From CAYOFK01 sp964403185 (GTDB taxonomy: Bacteria > Bacteroidota > Bacteroidia > Bacteroidales > VadinHA17), in assembly GCA_964403185.1 (NCBI GenBank), contig CAYOFK010000042.1, positions 1 through 18,268 on the forward strand: a stretch of 18,268 nt of DNA, written 5' to 3'. Shown piece by piece: positions 1-8,735 of this stretch. How positions within the stretch are numbered: position 1 is the first letter of the stretch; each line of letters starts with the position of its first letter. The position numbers and the translations under genes were made by a program. The notes below the pieces were generated by a model. The model saw only the letters and a list, made by a program, of their open reading frames with translations, was not told where the DNA came from and did not search any database.

Positions 1-109
1 CATCTCCCCACCCCTTTGACCCTTCGACTCTTCGACCCACTGATGATTCGCTTACAGCTCATGTCAGTGTCTCCGCTTCGCTTCGACTCTCACTTTTGTC
101 TTTTATTTC

Positions 110-1438
110 CTACAGATTCGCCCTTGAATTGATGGCAAGGAAACCCACCAAACGGTGGTAGCGGGAGCCGGAACCGTAATGGTACACAAACACCAGATAG
201 TCGTTCTCAGTCTGGTAGTGGCTGCCCTCAATGACGGTATTGTCAGCCAGCGGGCTTCCCGGAGATTTTACTGCATATTCAAAATTGTAATAGCCCTGTT
301 TCAGAAGCATGGAAACCTCATAGGCTTTTGCATCATAATTATAGATCATGTGGTTGGTCCAGGTGCACGACCAGTCCGAAAGCGCTCCAAATACATACAC
401 ATCCCCCAGGATGTAGGGAACATTGCGTTTCAGAGTGAAATAAACCTTTACATAGTCGGATTCATTACTGCTCTGCACTCCCTCGTCGATCTTTATATAA
501 AACCGGCCATTGATATCCTGCTCATAAAAATAAGCCTTCCGGGGTTTTTCCACAGAGGGGAACAGGCCTATGTGATAGTATGGGCGGATAAAATCGATAC
601 GTTCCACAAACTCTGTCTGAAAGCGCAGGCTTTTTATATCAAAGCGCCTGTATTCATTACCCCCCTGGAAGATGTTCTTTTCGTCAAAATCGTAAACCAG
701 CTCATGGGTTCTCAAAAAAGATGGTTTTTCAAGAAGAACGGCATTATCCCACCGCCCGTTTTGACTGATGGCCACGGTCACTTCCTGGTAAGGATTGATG
801 ATCTCATAGCCGGGGTAGTTGACCAATACCTGTATCTCCTGCCCCGTTTCACGGTGTTTGGTCAGTGAGGAGCGTTTCAGCAGCGCCCGCACATTAACCT
901 TGTTCTCGAAAACCATAAAACGGCGTGTAAGTATGGGCCTGGTCTTATCGTAATCCTCATACACCATCAGGATGTAGTTCCCTGAGATCCTGAACCGTAT
1001 ATCTTCATTGGGAAAGCTCAGGTTGTAGTGAATATATTGAACGGTGGTGTTGAAAGAATGTACATAATCATTGATCTGGTTTTCAGGGAATCCATCAAGA
1101 TACTCTGCTTCCATAAGTTCTGAATGGTTCCAGGTAGCGTCACAATGAACAAATGTGTAATAATAATCCCCCACCTGGTTGCTGAGCTCGTCAAAACTGA
1201 GTGCCAGTTGGTCTTCTGAGTCCAGCTTGATAACAGGATAGGAGAGTTCCCACCCTTTCTTATAAAGCTGCACGGTACGGATAGATTGCTTATAGATATG
1301 ATTGGTTTGAAGCAGGGAATCCAAAACAAATGGATCTTGCTGCTGTGCCAATCCTACGGTCAGATTCATTGTGAAGAGGATGAGTGCAGGAAGGGCCATC
1401 TTCAGAGCCCTGATATATAGTGGTAAATGGGGATTCAT
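110..1438 (-). CDS. Type IX secretion system plug protein (DUF5103 family)
   Basis: A 442-residue protein that I recognise as the DUF5103 family, whose Flavobacterium member is the Plug that closes the periplasmic side of the SprA translocon in the Bacteroidota-specific type IX secretion system. The N-terminus reads as a Sec signal peptide: a short basic stretch, a hydrophobic core around residues 14-30 (MALPALILFTMNLTVG), then AQQQ as a plausible cleavage site. An in-frame ATG at 1399 (residue 14) is an alternative start. The mature part is rich in beta-forming and aromatic residues; the C-terminal ~100 residues (VYVFGALSDW, then MLLKQGYYNFEYA) look like an Ig or carbohydrate-binding-like sandwich, as in the family. 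The length fits the family (roughly 400-450 aa). It stands alone here, divergent from nqrA across 196 bp. The assignment rests on overall resemblance, not on catalytic motifs. Confidence 0.85.
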   Translation of the reverse strand: MNPHLPLYIRALKMALPALILFTMNLTVGLAQQQDPFVLDSLLQTNHIYKQSIRTVQLYKKGWELSYPVIKLDSEDQLALSFDELSNQVGDYYYTFVHCDATWNHSELMEAEYLDGFPENQINDYVHSFNTTVQYIHYNLSFPNEDIRFRISGNYILMVYEDYDKTRPILTRRFMVFENKVNVRALLKRSSLTKHRETGQEIQVLVNYPGYEIINPYQEVTVAISQNGRWDNAVLLEKPSFLRTHELVYDFDEKNIFQGGNEYRRFDIKSLRFQTEFVERIDFIRPYYHIGLFPSVEKPRKAYFYEQDINGRFYIKIDEGVQSSNESDYVKVYFTLKRNVPYILGDVYVFGALSDWSCTWTNHMIYNYDAKAYEVSMLLKQGYYNFEYAVKSPGSPLADNTVIEGSHYQTENDYLVFVYHYGSGSRYHRLVGFLAINSRANL

Positions 1439-1634
1439 CCTGTAATTTAGAATCAGATTAAATACAGTACAGGCTGATATGTTTTATAACATTGGCAGTC
1501 CTGTTATCTATTACTCAATATATTGTCAAATTTGTATATTTACCTGGCAATCCTCTGTTCACCGGACCTATGGTATTTCTGGTAAAAATGCATATTTTTA
1601 CGCCAATTCGAACAACTTTTTAAGTTTATTTTAA

Positions 1635-2981
1635 ATGGTAGTTAAAATCAAGAAGGGTTTGGACATTCCGCTCAAAGGAAATCCTGAACAAACCCTGGTA
1701 ACACCTGCAACTTCGGAATTTTTTGCACTGAAACCCACCGATTTCACCGGACTCACTCCAAAACTGGCAGTCATAGTTGGCGACAACGTTAAGACCGGAT
1801 CCCCGTTGTTCTTTGACAAGAACCACCCGGAGATCAAATTCACCTCTCCGGTTAGCGGAACCGTCACGGCAATAAACAGGGGCGAACGCCGGAGAATTCT
1901 GGAAGTGGTTGTGGATCCCGATGGAAAGGATGAAGCATTGAATTTTAAAAAGGGAGATCCTGCGACCCTGTCCCGGGAGGATATTGTTTCCGCACTTCTG
2001 GAGAGCGGATTCTGGCCTTACATCCTGCAGCGGCCGTTCAATATAATGGCCGATCCGGAGACTTCCCCGAGGGACATTTTTATCTCCGGTTTTAATTCCG
2101 GTCCCCTTGCTCCCGATTATAATTTCATATTAAAAGACTCCAAAGGGCCTTTCACAACAGGGATCAAAGCATTGAGAAAACTTACCGGCGGTAAAATCTT
2201 CCTTGGGGTCAGGACGGGAACCCTGGACGGATCCATATTTTCAGGGCTTGAGGATGTGGAGATCCATGAATTTTCCGGACCGCATCCCGCCGGCAATGCA
2301 GGCATTCAGATACACCATATCAAACCCATCAATAAGGGTGAAATTGTATGGACTTTAAAACCACAGGATGTGGCGGCCATTGGGAAATTATTTGAAACGG
2401 GACGGGTATATTCCGACCGGATTGTTGCACTGACCGGATCTGAAATAAAGAACCCGCAGTACTGCAGTGTCAAAACCGGAATGTCTGTTAAATGCATGAT
2501 CTCTGATAACCTGACCAGTGATAATGTGCGCATCATCAGTGGCAATGTGCTCAGCGGTGAGATGATCTCCAAGGAGGGCTTTATCGGGTTTTACGACGAC
2601 CAGGTAACGGTGATCCCCGAGGGTAATTACCATGAATTCTTTGGATGGATCATGCCGAGACTGAGAAAGTTCAGCATATCAAAATCTTATTTTTCCTGGC
2701 TGATGCCAAAGCGGGAATATGCTTCCGACACCAACCTGAACGGTGGAAAACGGGCCTTTGTCATGACCGGCCAGTATGAAAAGGTGTTCCCCATGGATAT
2801 CTTCCCGGTACAACTGCTCAAATCCATCCTGGTAGAGGACGTTGATATGATGGAAAACCTGGGCATTTACGAGGTGGCTGAGGAGGACATGGCTCTCTGT
2901 GAATTTGTTTGCACATCCAAAACTGAAGTTCAATCCATTCTGCGCAGGGGGTTTGATGTGATGATCAAGGAACTGGGTTGA
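1635..2981 (+). CDS. nqrA: Na+-translocating NADH:quinone reductase subunit A
   Basis: 448 residues, the usual NqrA length. NqrA is the peripheral cytoplasmic subunit of the Na+-NQR complex and contributes to the quinone/inhibitor site beside NqrB. The N-terminus (VVKIKKGLDIPLKGNPEQ), the region around residues 30-70 with PKLAVIVGD, GSPLFFDKNHPEIKFTSPVSGTV (barrel-sandwich hybrid fold) and the later PHPAGNAGIQIHHI stretch are typical of the family. It is the first gene of a tightly packed nqrABCDEF-apbE block; nqrB starts 41 bp after its stop. The start at 1635 follows an AT-rich leader. The 196 bp before it, shared with the divergent plug gene, contain partial matches to the Bacteroidota -7 box (for example TATTTTTA at 1593-1600) but no convincing full promoter. 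Confidence 0.95.
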   Translation: MVVKIKKGLDIPLKGNPEQTLVTPATSEFFALKPTDFTGLTPKLAVIVGDNVKTGSPLFFDKNHPEIKFTSPVSGTVTAINRGERRRILEVVVDPDGKDEALNFKKGDPATLSREDIVSALLESGFWPYILQRPFNIMADPETSPRDIFISGFNSGPLAPDYNFILKDSKGPFTTGIKALRKLTGGKIFLGVRTGTLDGSIFSGLEDVEIHEFSGPHPAGNAGIQIHHIKPINKGEIVWTLKPQDVAAIGKLFETGRVYSDRIVALTGSEIKNPQYCSVKTGMSVKCMISDNLTSDNVRIISGNVLSGEMISKEGFIGFYDDQVTVIPEGNYHEFFGWIMPRLRKFSISKSYFSWLMPKREYASDTNLNGGKRAFVMTGQYEKVFPMDIFPVQLLKSILVEDVDMMENLGIYEVAEEDMALCEFVCTSKTEVQSILRRGFDVMIKELG

Positions 2982-3022
2982 TAAAACTGATAAGAATCTG
3001 AAATTTAATCATTCCTATATAA

Positions 3023-4110
3023 ATGAAACTATTAAGAGGATTTATTGATACGATCAAGCCGAACTTCGAAAAGGGCGGTAAATTTTATGCTTTTCACTCC
3101 TTTTTTGATGCAGTCGAAACCCTGTTTTACGTTCCCGGTGAGGTAACCAAACCTAGGGGCACACACATCAGGGACAGTTTAGACATGAAGCGTACGATGA
3201 TCGTTGTGTGGATCGCCCTGATGCCGGCCTTACTGTTTGGCATGTGGAATACCGGTCACTGGCATTTTCAGGCCTTTGGCGAAGAGGCCTCCTTCTGGCT
3301 GAAATTCGGATTCGGATTCATAAAAATACTGCCTTTGATCCTGGTATCCTACGGCGTGGGTCTGGGCTTAGAGATCATCTTTGCACAGATCAGGGGCCAT
3401 GAAGTGAATGAAGGCTATTTTGTCACCGGGTTGCTCATCCCCCTGATCGTACCCGTAGATACGCCCTTATGGATGCTGGCCATTGCCATTGCTTTTGCCG
3501 TGATCCTTGGTAAGGAAGTCTTTGGTGGTACGGGCATGAACATACTGAACCCGGCTCTCACCGTACGCGCCTTTTTATTCTTTGCATATCCCGGATGGAT
3601 GTCGGGCGATGCCGTATGGATTGAGGGAATGGTAAAAAATGCCGACCGGGTAGTGGATGGGTTTACGGGAGCCACACCGCTGGCCGAGGCAGCCGCAGGC
3701 AGCCTGGAGAACCTTCCCTCGGTGTTCAGTATGTTTGTGGGGATCATACCGGGATCTGTCGGTGAAACCTCGGTCCTCGCCATTCTGATTGGGGCCGTCA
3801 TCCTGCTCTGCACAGGCATAGGCAGTTGGAAGATCATGTTCTCTATGTTAGCCGGAGGATTCCTGATGGGCTTGGTACTCAACCTGTTTGCGGTGAATCC
3901 CTATATGGAAATTCCCGCATATCAGCACCTGCTGTTGGGAGGATTTGCCTTTGGAGCCGTGTTTATGGCAACCGATCCGGTTACTGCAACGCAGACTGAA
4001 AGAGGCAAATGGATCTATGGATTTCTGTGTGGGATCCTTGCCATTCTGATACGGGTCCTCAATCCGGCCTATCCTGAAGGGGTGATGATGGCCATTCTGT
4101 TTATGAATGT
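3023..4110 (+). CDS. nqrB: Na+-translocating NADH:quinone reductase subunit B, 3' end lost in gap
   Basis: The visible 362 residues cover nearly all of NqrB, the membrane subunit that carries covalent FMN and riboflavin and forms part of the Na+ path. After a ~55-residue amphipathic N-terminus (MKLLRGFIDTIKPNFEKGGK) come many hydrophobic helices. The covalent FMN site is visible as DGFTGATPLAEA, with the acceptor Thr at residue 218. TDPVTATQTERGKWIYG and NPAYPEGVMMAILFMN near the end are characteristic. NqrB is normally about 390-415 residues, so only the last ~30 residues and the stop should be hidden by the 100-N gap. Reading through the Ns gives one open frame into nqrC; that is an accident of gap length, not a real fusion. 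Confidence 0.95.
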
Positions 4111-4210
4111 NNNNNNNNNNNNNNNNNNNNNNNNNNNNNNNNNNNNNNNNNNNNNNNNNNNNNNNNNNNNNNNNNNNNNNNNNNNNNNNNNNNNNNNNNN
4201 NNNNNNNNNN
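4111..4210. other. Assembly gap of 100 Ns
   Basis: Exactly 100 undetermined bases, the usual placeholder for a scaffold join of uncertain size. It hides the 3' end of nqrB and the start of nqrC. The missing coding sequence (about 30 codons of NqrB, a short spacer, a few codons of NqrC) is about what 100 bp could hold, so the true gap is probably short. Confidence 0.98.
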
Positions 4211-4906
4211 TTTAGTAATACCTATATTTTCGTTTTTTCGACGATCATGGTGATCCTGGTGGCTGCCATTTTATCCACAGCCGCTATGGTTTTGCAGCCG
4301 TTTCAACAACGGAATATCGAGATCGAGAAAAAGCGGAAGATCCTGGGATCCATACAGGTGGAAACAACTGTTTCAGATGCCGAGGAGTTGTACCTCAAAT
4401 ACATCCTGGAATCCTATGTGGTAAATTCAAAGGGAGTACTTCAGGACAGTGTGGATGCCTTTCTTGTCCTGCTTGCTGATGAGTTGCATCATCCTGAAGA
4501 AAACAGGAACCTTCCTGTATTTGTTGGTACTTCTGACGGGGGGAAAAAACAATATATTGTTCCGGTACGGGGCTCTGGCCTCTGGGGTCCGATATTCGGA
4601 TACGTTTCCCTGCAATCGGATTTCAATACCATAGTGGGAACCAACTTCGATCACGAGGGGGAAACGCCCGGCCTGGGTTCAGAGATCACCACCCAGTGGT
4701 TTGAGGATCAATTCCGGGGTAAAAAGATCTTTGCCGATAATGGAGATTTTGTATCCATTCAGGTAGTGAAAGGCGGCGCCGATCCCGACAGTCCCAGTCA
4801 GGTGGATGCCATTGGGGGTTCAACAATCACCTCAAAAGGCCTGGAGAAAATGCTGTATGACTGTCTCCGGAGTTATGAAGCTCATTTTAAGAGTCACATG
4901 AATTAA
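4211..4906 (+). CDS. nqrC: Na+-translocating NADH:quinone reductase subunit C, 5' end lost in gap
   Basis: 231 residues are visible. NqrC is anchored by one N-terminal helix and carries a covalently bound FMN in a periplasmic domain. The sequence opens in FSNTYIFVFSTIMVILVAAILSTAA, the usual start of NqrC minus a few residues, so the start codon lies in the gap just upstream. The FMN-binding domain has the typical GLWGPIFGYVSL and HEGETPGLGSEI stretches. The flavinylation site reads DAIGGSTITSKG, with the likely acceptor Thr encoded at 4823-4825; classical NqrC has SGAT at this place, so G-G-S-T is a variant. The stop lies 9 bp before nqrD. ApbE, encoded downstream in the same block, is the expected modifying enzyme. 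Confidence 0.93.
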   Translation, partial: FSNTYIFVFSTIMVILVAAILSTAAMVLQPFQQRNIEIEKKRKILGSIQVETTVSDAEELYLKYILESYVVNSKGVLQDSVDAFLVLLADELHHPEENRNLPVFVGTSDGGKKQYIVPVRGSGLWGPIFGYVSLQSDFNTIVGTNFDHEGETPGLGSEITTQWFEDQFRGKKIFADNGDFVSIQVVKGGADPDSPSQVDAIGGSTITSKGLEKMLYDCLRSYEAHFKSHMN

Positions 4907-4915
4907 CTATAAACC

Positions 4916-5563
4916 ATGAAAGAAAAAGAACCACTGTTTTCATCCAGGAATTTAAAACTTCTCACCAGTCCGCTGAGTGATGACAATCCCGTCACCATTC
5001 AGGTTTTGGGGATCTGTTCAGCCCTGGCTATTACGGTAAAACTTGAACCGGCCATTGTAATGACCCTGTCGGTGTTGGTGGTATTGGCGGTATCGAATGT
5101 TGTCGTTTCACTTTTAAGGAAGGCCATTCCGCCACGGATCCGCATCATTGTACAACTGACCGTCATCGCTTCTATGGTGATCCTGGTGGACCAGTTCCTG
5201 AAAGCTTTTGCCTATGATGTGAGCAAACAGCTCTCCGTATTTGTGGGTCTCATCATTACGAACTGTATTATAATGGGACGCCTGGAGGCTTTTGCCATGC
5301 AAAATAAACCCTGGCCCTCTTTCCTGGATGGGATTGGAAATGCGGCAGGTTATGGTTTGATCCTGGTAGTTGTGGCCTTTTTCAGGGAATTGCTTGGATC
5401 CGGTGAACTGATGGGATTTCCCATAATGGAAAAACTTGGCATTTACAATACCGGATATGAAGATAACGGGATGATGATCCTGCCACCTATGGCTTTGATG
5501 GTCGTTGGTGTCATTATCTGGGTACAGCGGTCCAGAAACCGGGAATTGATTGAAGACAAATAA
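4916..5563 (+). CDS. nqrD: Na+-translocating NADH:quinone reductase subunit D
   Basis: 215 residues, six expected transmembrane helices, normal length for NqrD. With NqrE it forms an inverted-repeat pair in the membrane that holds an iron-sulfur centre between the two subunits. The family's conserved half-membrane cysteines are visible at Cys34 (LGICSALAIT) and Cys117 (IITNCIIMGR). The hallmark stretch MGRLEAFAMQNKPWPSFLDGIGN and the FRELLGSG motif are present. It starts 9 bp after nqrC and ends 20 bp before nqrE, so co-translation within one operon is likely. Confidence 0.96.
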   Translation: MKEKEPLFSSRNLKLLTSPLSDDNPVTIQVLGICSALAITVKLEPAIVMTLSVLVVLAVSNVVVSLLRKAIPPRIRIIVQLTVIASMVILVDQFLKAFAYDVSKQLSVFVGLIITNCIIMGRLEAFAMQNKPWPSFLDGIGNAAGYGLILVVVAFFRELLGSGELMGFPIMEKLGIYNTGYEDNGMMILPPMALMVVGVIIWVQRSRNRELIEDK

Positions 5564-5583
5564 GAAACGCAAAACATTCTACA

Positions 5584-6201
5584 ATGGAGAACCTTGTAAA
5601 CATTTTTATTAAGTCCATTTTCATAGATAATATGGTATTCGCCTATTTCCTGGGGATGTGTTCCTACCTGGCGGTGTCTAAAACTGTGAAAACCTCATTT
5701 GGCCTGGGGATTGCTGTGGTTTTTGTTCTGGCCATCACCGTCCCCATCGATTACCTCATCCACAACTACCTCCTGAAGAAGGGAGCCCTGATATGGATCA
5801 GCGAAAGTTTCACAGATGTCGATCTGAGTTTTCTTTCACTCATCGTCTTCATTGCTGTAATCGCTTCCATGGTGCAGCTTGTAGAAATGGTCATTGAGAA
5901 ATTCTCGCCGGCACTCTACAACTCACTGGGCATCTTCTTGCCACTAATCGCTGTGAACTGTGCCATTCTCGGTGGATCCCTGTTTATGCAACAAAGGGAA
6001 TATGCGAATGTTGCAGAGGCAACCTCCTTCGGCCTGGGGTCAGGAATAGGATTCTTCCTGGCAATAGTTGGCATTGCAGCCATCAGGGAAAAGATCAGGT
6101 ACTCGGATGTGCCGGCACCCCTGCGCGGACTGGGTGTTACTTTTATTATTACAGGCCTGATGGGCATTGCCTTTATGAGTTTTATGGGCATCAAGCTTTA
6201 A
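5584..6201 (+). CDS. nqrE: Na+-translocating NADH:quinone reductase subunit E
   Basis: 205 residues, highly hydrophobic, homologous to NqrD and its partner in the membrane. The start MENLVNIFIKSIFIDNMVFAYFLGMCSYLAVS is typical of NqrE; the two cysteines expected to bind the intramembrane Fe-S centre are Cys26 and Cys126 (LIAVNCAILGG). The hydrophilic loop around residues 64-80 (KKGALIWISESFTDVD) and the C-terminal AIREKIRYSDVPAPLRGLG are also family features. It lies 20 bp after nqrD and 27 bp before nqrF. Confidence 0.96.
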   Translation: MENLVNIFIKSIFIDNMVFAYFLGMCSYLAVSKTVKTSFGLGIAVVFVLAITVPIDYLIHNYLLKKGALIWISESFTDVDLSFLSLIVFIAVIASMVQLVEMVIEKFSPALYNSLGIFLPLIAVNCAILGGSLFMQQREYANVAEATSFGLGSGIGFFLAIVGIAAIREKIRYSDVPAPLRGLGVTFIITGLMGIAFMSFMGIKL

Positions 6202-6228
6202 TTTTAAACCTTATTAAATAAAGTATAT

Positions 6229-7482
6229 ATGATACTTTTAGCTTCATCAGTATTGGTTATTCTCACAAGCATGATCGTGTTCCTGTTTGTGATCACCTTT
6301 CTCGTCATCATGCTTTTATATGCACGGAAAAAACTGGTTCCGCAGGGAGAAGTTACCATGAAGGTCAACGACAAGGAATTTGTTGTCAGTCCCGGTATCA
6401 CAGTACTTGGAACCCTGAGTGCCAACGAAGTGTACCTCCCTTCGGCCTGTGGAGGAAAGGGAACCTGCGGCATGTGCGATTGCCAGGTACTTGAAGGCGG
6501 CGGCTCTATTCTGCCTACGGAGACCGGATTTTTCACCCGCAAGGAACAGCAGGATAACTGGCGCCTGGGCTGTCAGGTAAAGGTGCGTGAGAACATCACC
6601 ATACAGGTTCCGGAAGCCGTCATGGGAATTAAAAAATGGGAATGTGAAGTGGTGTCCAACCACAATGTGGCCACTTTTATTAAGGAATTTGTGGTCCGTC
6701 TTCCCGAAGGTGAAACCCTTGATTTTCAATCGGGCGGCTATGTGCAGATCGATGTGCCAAAGACCAGGGTTGCTTTTAAAGACATGGATATTGAGAAAGA
6801 ATACCGTGATGAGTGGGATAAGTTTAAGATGTGGGACCTGGTGATGAAAAATCCGGAAGAGACCTACAGAGCCTATTCCATGGCCAACCATCCTGCTGAA
6901 GGAAGCATTGTCATACTGAACATCCGTATTGCCACCCCTCCGTGGGACCGGGCAAAAGGTGCATTTATGAAAGTCAATCCCGGAATTTGTTCTTCCTATA
7001 TTTTCGGTCTCAAACCGGGAGATAAAGTCATGGTATCAGGACCTTACGGTGAGTTCTTTATTAAGGATACCAGACGGGAAATGATGTATATCGGCGGTGG
7101 TGCCGGCATGGCCCCCATGCGTTCGCACCTGTTCCATCTGTTCCATACACTGAAGACCAACCGGAAGGTTTCTTACTGGTATGGCGCCCGCTCGCGCAGG
7201 GAGATCTTCTACGAGAAGGATTTCAGGGATATTGAAAAACAATTCCCGAATTTCGAGTTTCATATAGCCCTTTCAGAACCCCAGGAAGAAGACAACTGGG
7301 ACGGTCCCGTTGGTTTCATCCATAAGGTGATCTATGACAACTACCTGAGCAAACATGAAGAACCCGAGGATATTGAATACTACATGTGTGGCCCGCCAAT
7401 GATGAATGATGCGGTGAACAAGATGCTGTATGACCTGGGTATCCCCGATGAAATGATCGCTTTCGATGATTTTGGCGGATAG
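6229..7482 (+). CDS. nqrF: Na+-translocating NADH:quinone reductase subunit F (NADH/FAD/2Fe-2S entry subunit)
   Basis: 417 residues. NqrF takes electrons from NADH through FAD to a [2Fe-2S] cluster and passes them into the membrane part of the pump. Domains in order: one N-terminal membrane helix (about residues 3-30); a plant-type ferredoxin domain with Cys74, Cys80, Cys83 and Cys115 as cluster ligands (SACGGKGTCGMC, then LGC); an FAD-binding barrel with R214-x-Y-S; and an NADH-binding domain with GGGAGMAPMRSH at 289-300 and YYMCGPPMMNDAV near the end. An additional Cys85 lies beside the cluster. The C-terminal FDDFGG is typical. It is the last nqr gene; apbE follows after 97 bp. Confidence 0.97.
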   Translation: MILLASSVLVILTSMIVFLFVITFLVIMLLYARKKLVPQGEVTMKVNDKEFVVSPGITVLGTLSANEVYLPSACGGKGTCGMCDCQVLEGGGSILPTETGFFTRKEQQDNWRLGCQVKVRENITIQVPEAVMGIKKWECEVVSNHNVATFIKEFVVRLPEGETLDFQSGGYVQIDVPKTRVAFKDMDIEKEYRDEWDKFKMWDLVMKNPEETYRAYSMANHPAEGSIVILNIRIATPPWDRAKGAFMKVNPGICSSYIFGLKPGDKVMVSGPYGEFFIKDTRREMMYIGGGAGMAPMRSHLFHLFHTLKTNRKVSYWYGARSRREIFYEKDFRDIEKQFPNFEFHIALSEPQEEDNWDGPVGFIHKVIYDNYLSKHEEPEDIEYYMCGPPMMNDAVNKMLYDLGIPDEMIAFDDFGG

Positions 7483-7579
7483 GATCAGAATAGTTTTGAG
7501 TGTTGAGTTTTTGAATTCAACTGCACTTCGATTTTACGAGCCTGAATGGCGGCGCAATCTCTGCCGGGTAGATCAACCA

Positions 7580-8614
7580 ATGTCAAAAAGAAGCACATAT
7601 GCTGTGAGAAACATAACATATGCCCTTTGCATCGTGCTGTTCCTTTCTTCTTGCAAAAGTGAACTGACAACCTACAACGGGGAAACACAGGGCACCTCCT
7701 ACCGGATCATTTTTGAATCTGACCCGGAACATTCACGACCTTCATCTGTCAGACAACCGGTACTGGATACCCTGCTAAAGGAATTCGACCGCTCCCTGTC
7801 AGCCTATATCCCCGGATCGGTGATCTCCAGGATCAACCGCAATGATCCCGAAGTAACAGTGGATGACTATTTCAGAGTGGTCTTCAAAAAATCCTGTGAA
7901 GTCTGGATGTCCACCGGGGGAGCCTTCGACATGACTGTTGGACCACTTGTCAATGCCTATGGTTTTGGCCCTGATCCCGGGCGATTCCATCCCGGACGTA
8001 TCAATACCGACAGCCTTCTGGAATTTGTAGGCATGGACCTGGTGAAGATTGAGAATGGAAAACTGGTCAAAAAACGGGAAGAAGTGCAACTGGATGTCAA
8101 TGGCATTGCCCAGGGCTATGCAGTGGATGTGTTAAGTGAGTTCCTGGAGGCAAATGGCATCCGGAACTACCTCGTGGAGATCGGAGGAGAGATCCGTGCC
8201 AGGGGTGCCAAACCGGGCAACAAACCCTGGAAAGTGGGCATTGATAAACCCAGGGAAAATAATTTTACCCCGGGGGCTGATCTGCAGGTTATCTTAACAT
8301 TAACCAACCACTCCGTAGCTACATCGGGAAATTACAGGAAGTTCCACGAAGTGGATGGTGTCAAATACGGGCACTCCATAAATCCAAAAACCGGATTTCC
8401 GGTCATGGACACCTTGCTCAGCGCCACGGTGATCGCCGGCGACTGCATGACCGCCGATGCCTATGCCACGGCATTTATGGTGATGGGATTTGTAAAAACG
8501 AAGGCCTTTCTCTCTACCCACCCGGAAATGCAGGCTTATCTGGTGTACTCAGACGGTGAAGGAGAGTTTAAAGTGTGGCATACCAAGGGAATGGAGGGGA
8601 TGATAGTGAAATGA
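7580..8614 (+). CDS. apbE: FAD:protein FMN transferase (ApbE family lipoprotein)
   Basis: 344 residues from the chosen start. ApbE transfers FMN from FAD to a Thr side chain in target proteins; its nearest targets are NqrB and NqrC. The N-terminus is a lipoprotein signal (hydrophobic YALCIVLFLSSC), predicting an export-side lipoprotein. Family motifs are LDVNGIAQGYAVD, YLVEIGGEIRARG, VATSGNYRKF, HSINPKTGFPV (His265) and TADAYATAFMVMG (Asp293, metal-binding region). An in-frame ATG at 7466 would overlap the end of nqrF and add 38 residues with no signal-peptide character, so the ATG at 7580 directly before the lipoprotein signal is preferred. It sits 97 bp after nqrF on the same strand, as in many Bacteroidota nqr operons. 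Confidence 0.95.
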   Translation: MSKRSTYAVRNITYALCIVLFLSSCKSELTTYNGETQGTSYRIIFESDPEHSRPSSVRQPVLDTLLKEFDRSLSAYIPGSVISRINRNDPEVTVDDYFRVVFKKSCEVWMSTGGAFDMTVGPLVNAYGFGPDPGRFHPGRINTDSLLEFVGMDLVKIENGKLVKKREEVQLDVNGIAQGYAVDVLSEFLEANGIRNYLVEIGGEIRARGAKPGNKPWKVGIDKPRENNFTPGADLQVILTLTNHSVATSGNYRKFHEVDGVKYGHSINPKTGFPVMDTLLSATVIAGDCMTADAYATAFMVMGFVKTKAFLSTHPEMQAYLVYSDGEGEFKVWHTKGMEGMIVK

Positions 8615-8664
8615 TGAGGAGAGGAAGACACCTGGGTGTGGAGGGGAGGCCGCGAATGATGTCT

Positions 8665-8733
8665 CAAATTTCAATAATCAAATGCCAAATTCCAAACAAT
8701 ATACAATATCCAATACTCAATTTTCAAACAAGT
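8665..8733. repeat. AT-rich left arm flanking the four-helix-bundle pseudogene
   Basis: A stretch of short AAATTTC, CAAATTCC and CAATATCC-like words directly before the pseudogene start. Its reverse complement resembles the right arm at 9011-9077 (TTTGGAATTTG...TTGAAATTTG pattern), so the two could form an imperfect stem-loop around the pseudogene. Confidence 0.55.
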
Positions 8734-8735
8734 TT

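Noticed and set aside
74..87. 14-mer CGCTTCGCTTCGAC shared with 9155-9168
   Set aside because: The surroundings differ and the words are low-complexity; two copies of a simple motif are too little to call a dispersed repeat here.
155..868. 237-codon open frame opposite the T9SS plug gene
   Set aside because: It lies wholly antisense to a gene with signal peptide and family features, and its translation has no recognisable domain.
1439..1634. Promoter boxes in the divergent plug/nqrA spacer
   Set aside because: Several 7-of-8 matches to TAnnTTTG (for example 1593-1600) exist, but none has a properly spaced TTG, and AT-rich sequence gives such matches easily.
3415..3882. 155-codon open frame opposite nqrB
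   Set aside because: Antisense to clear membrane helices and the FMN motif of NqrB; no independent coding signs.
7466..7579. Upstream ATG for apbE overlapping the end of nqrF
   Set aside because: The 38 added residues would bury the lipoprotein signal peptide that begins at the ATG at 7580.
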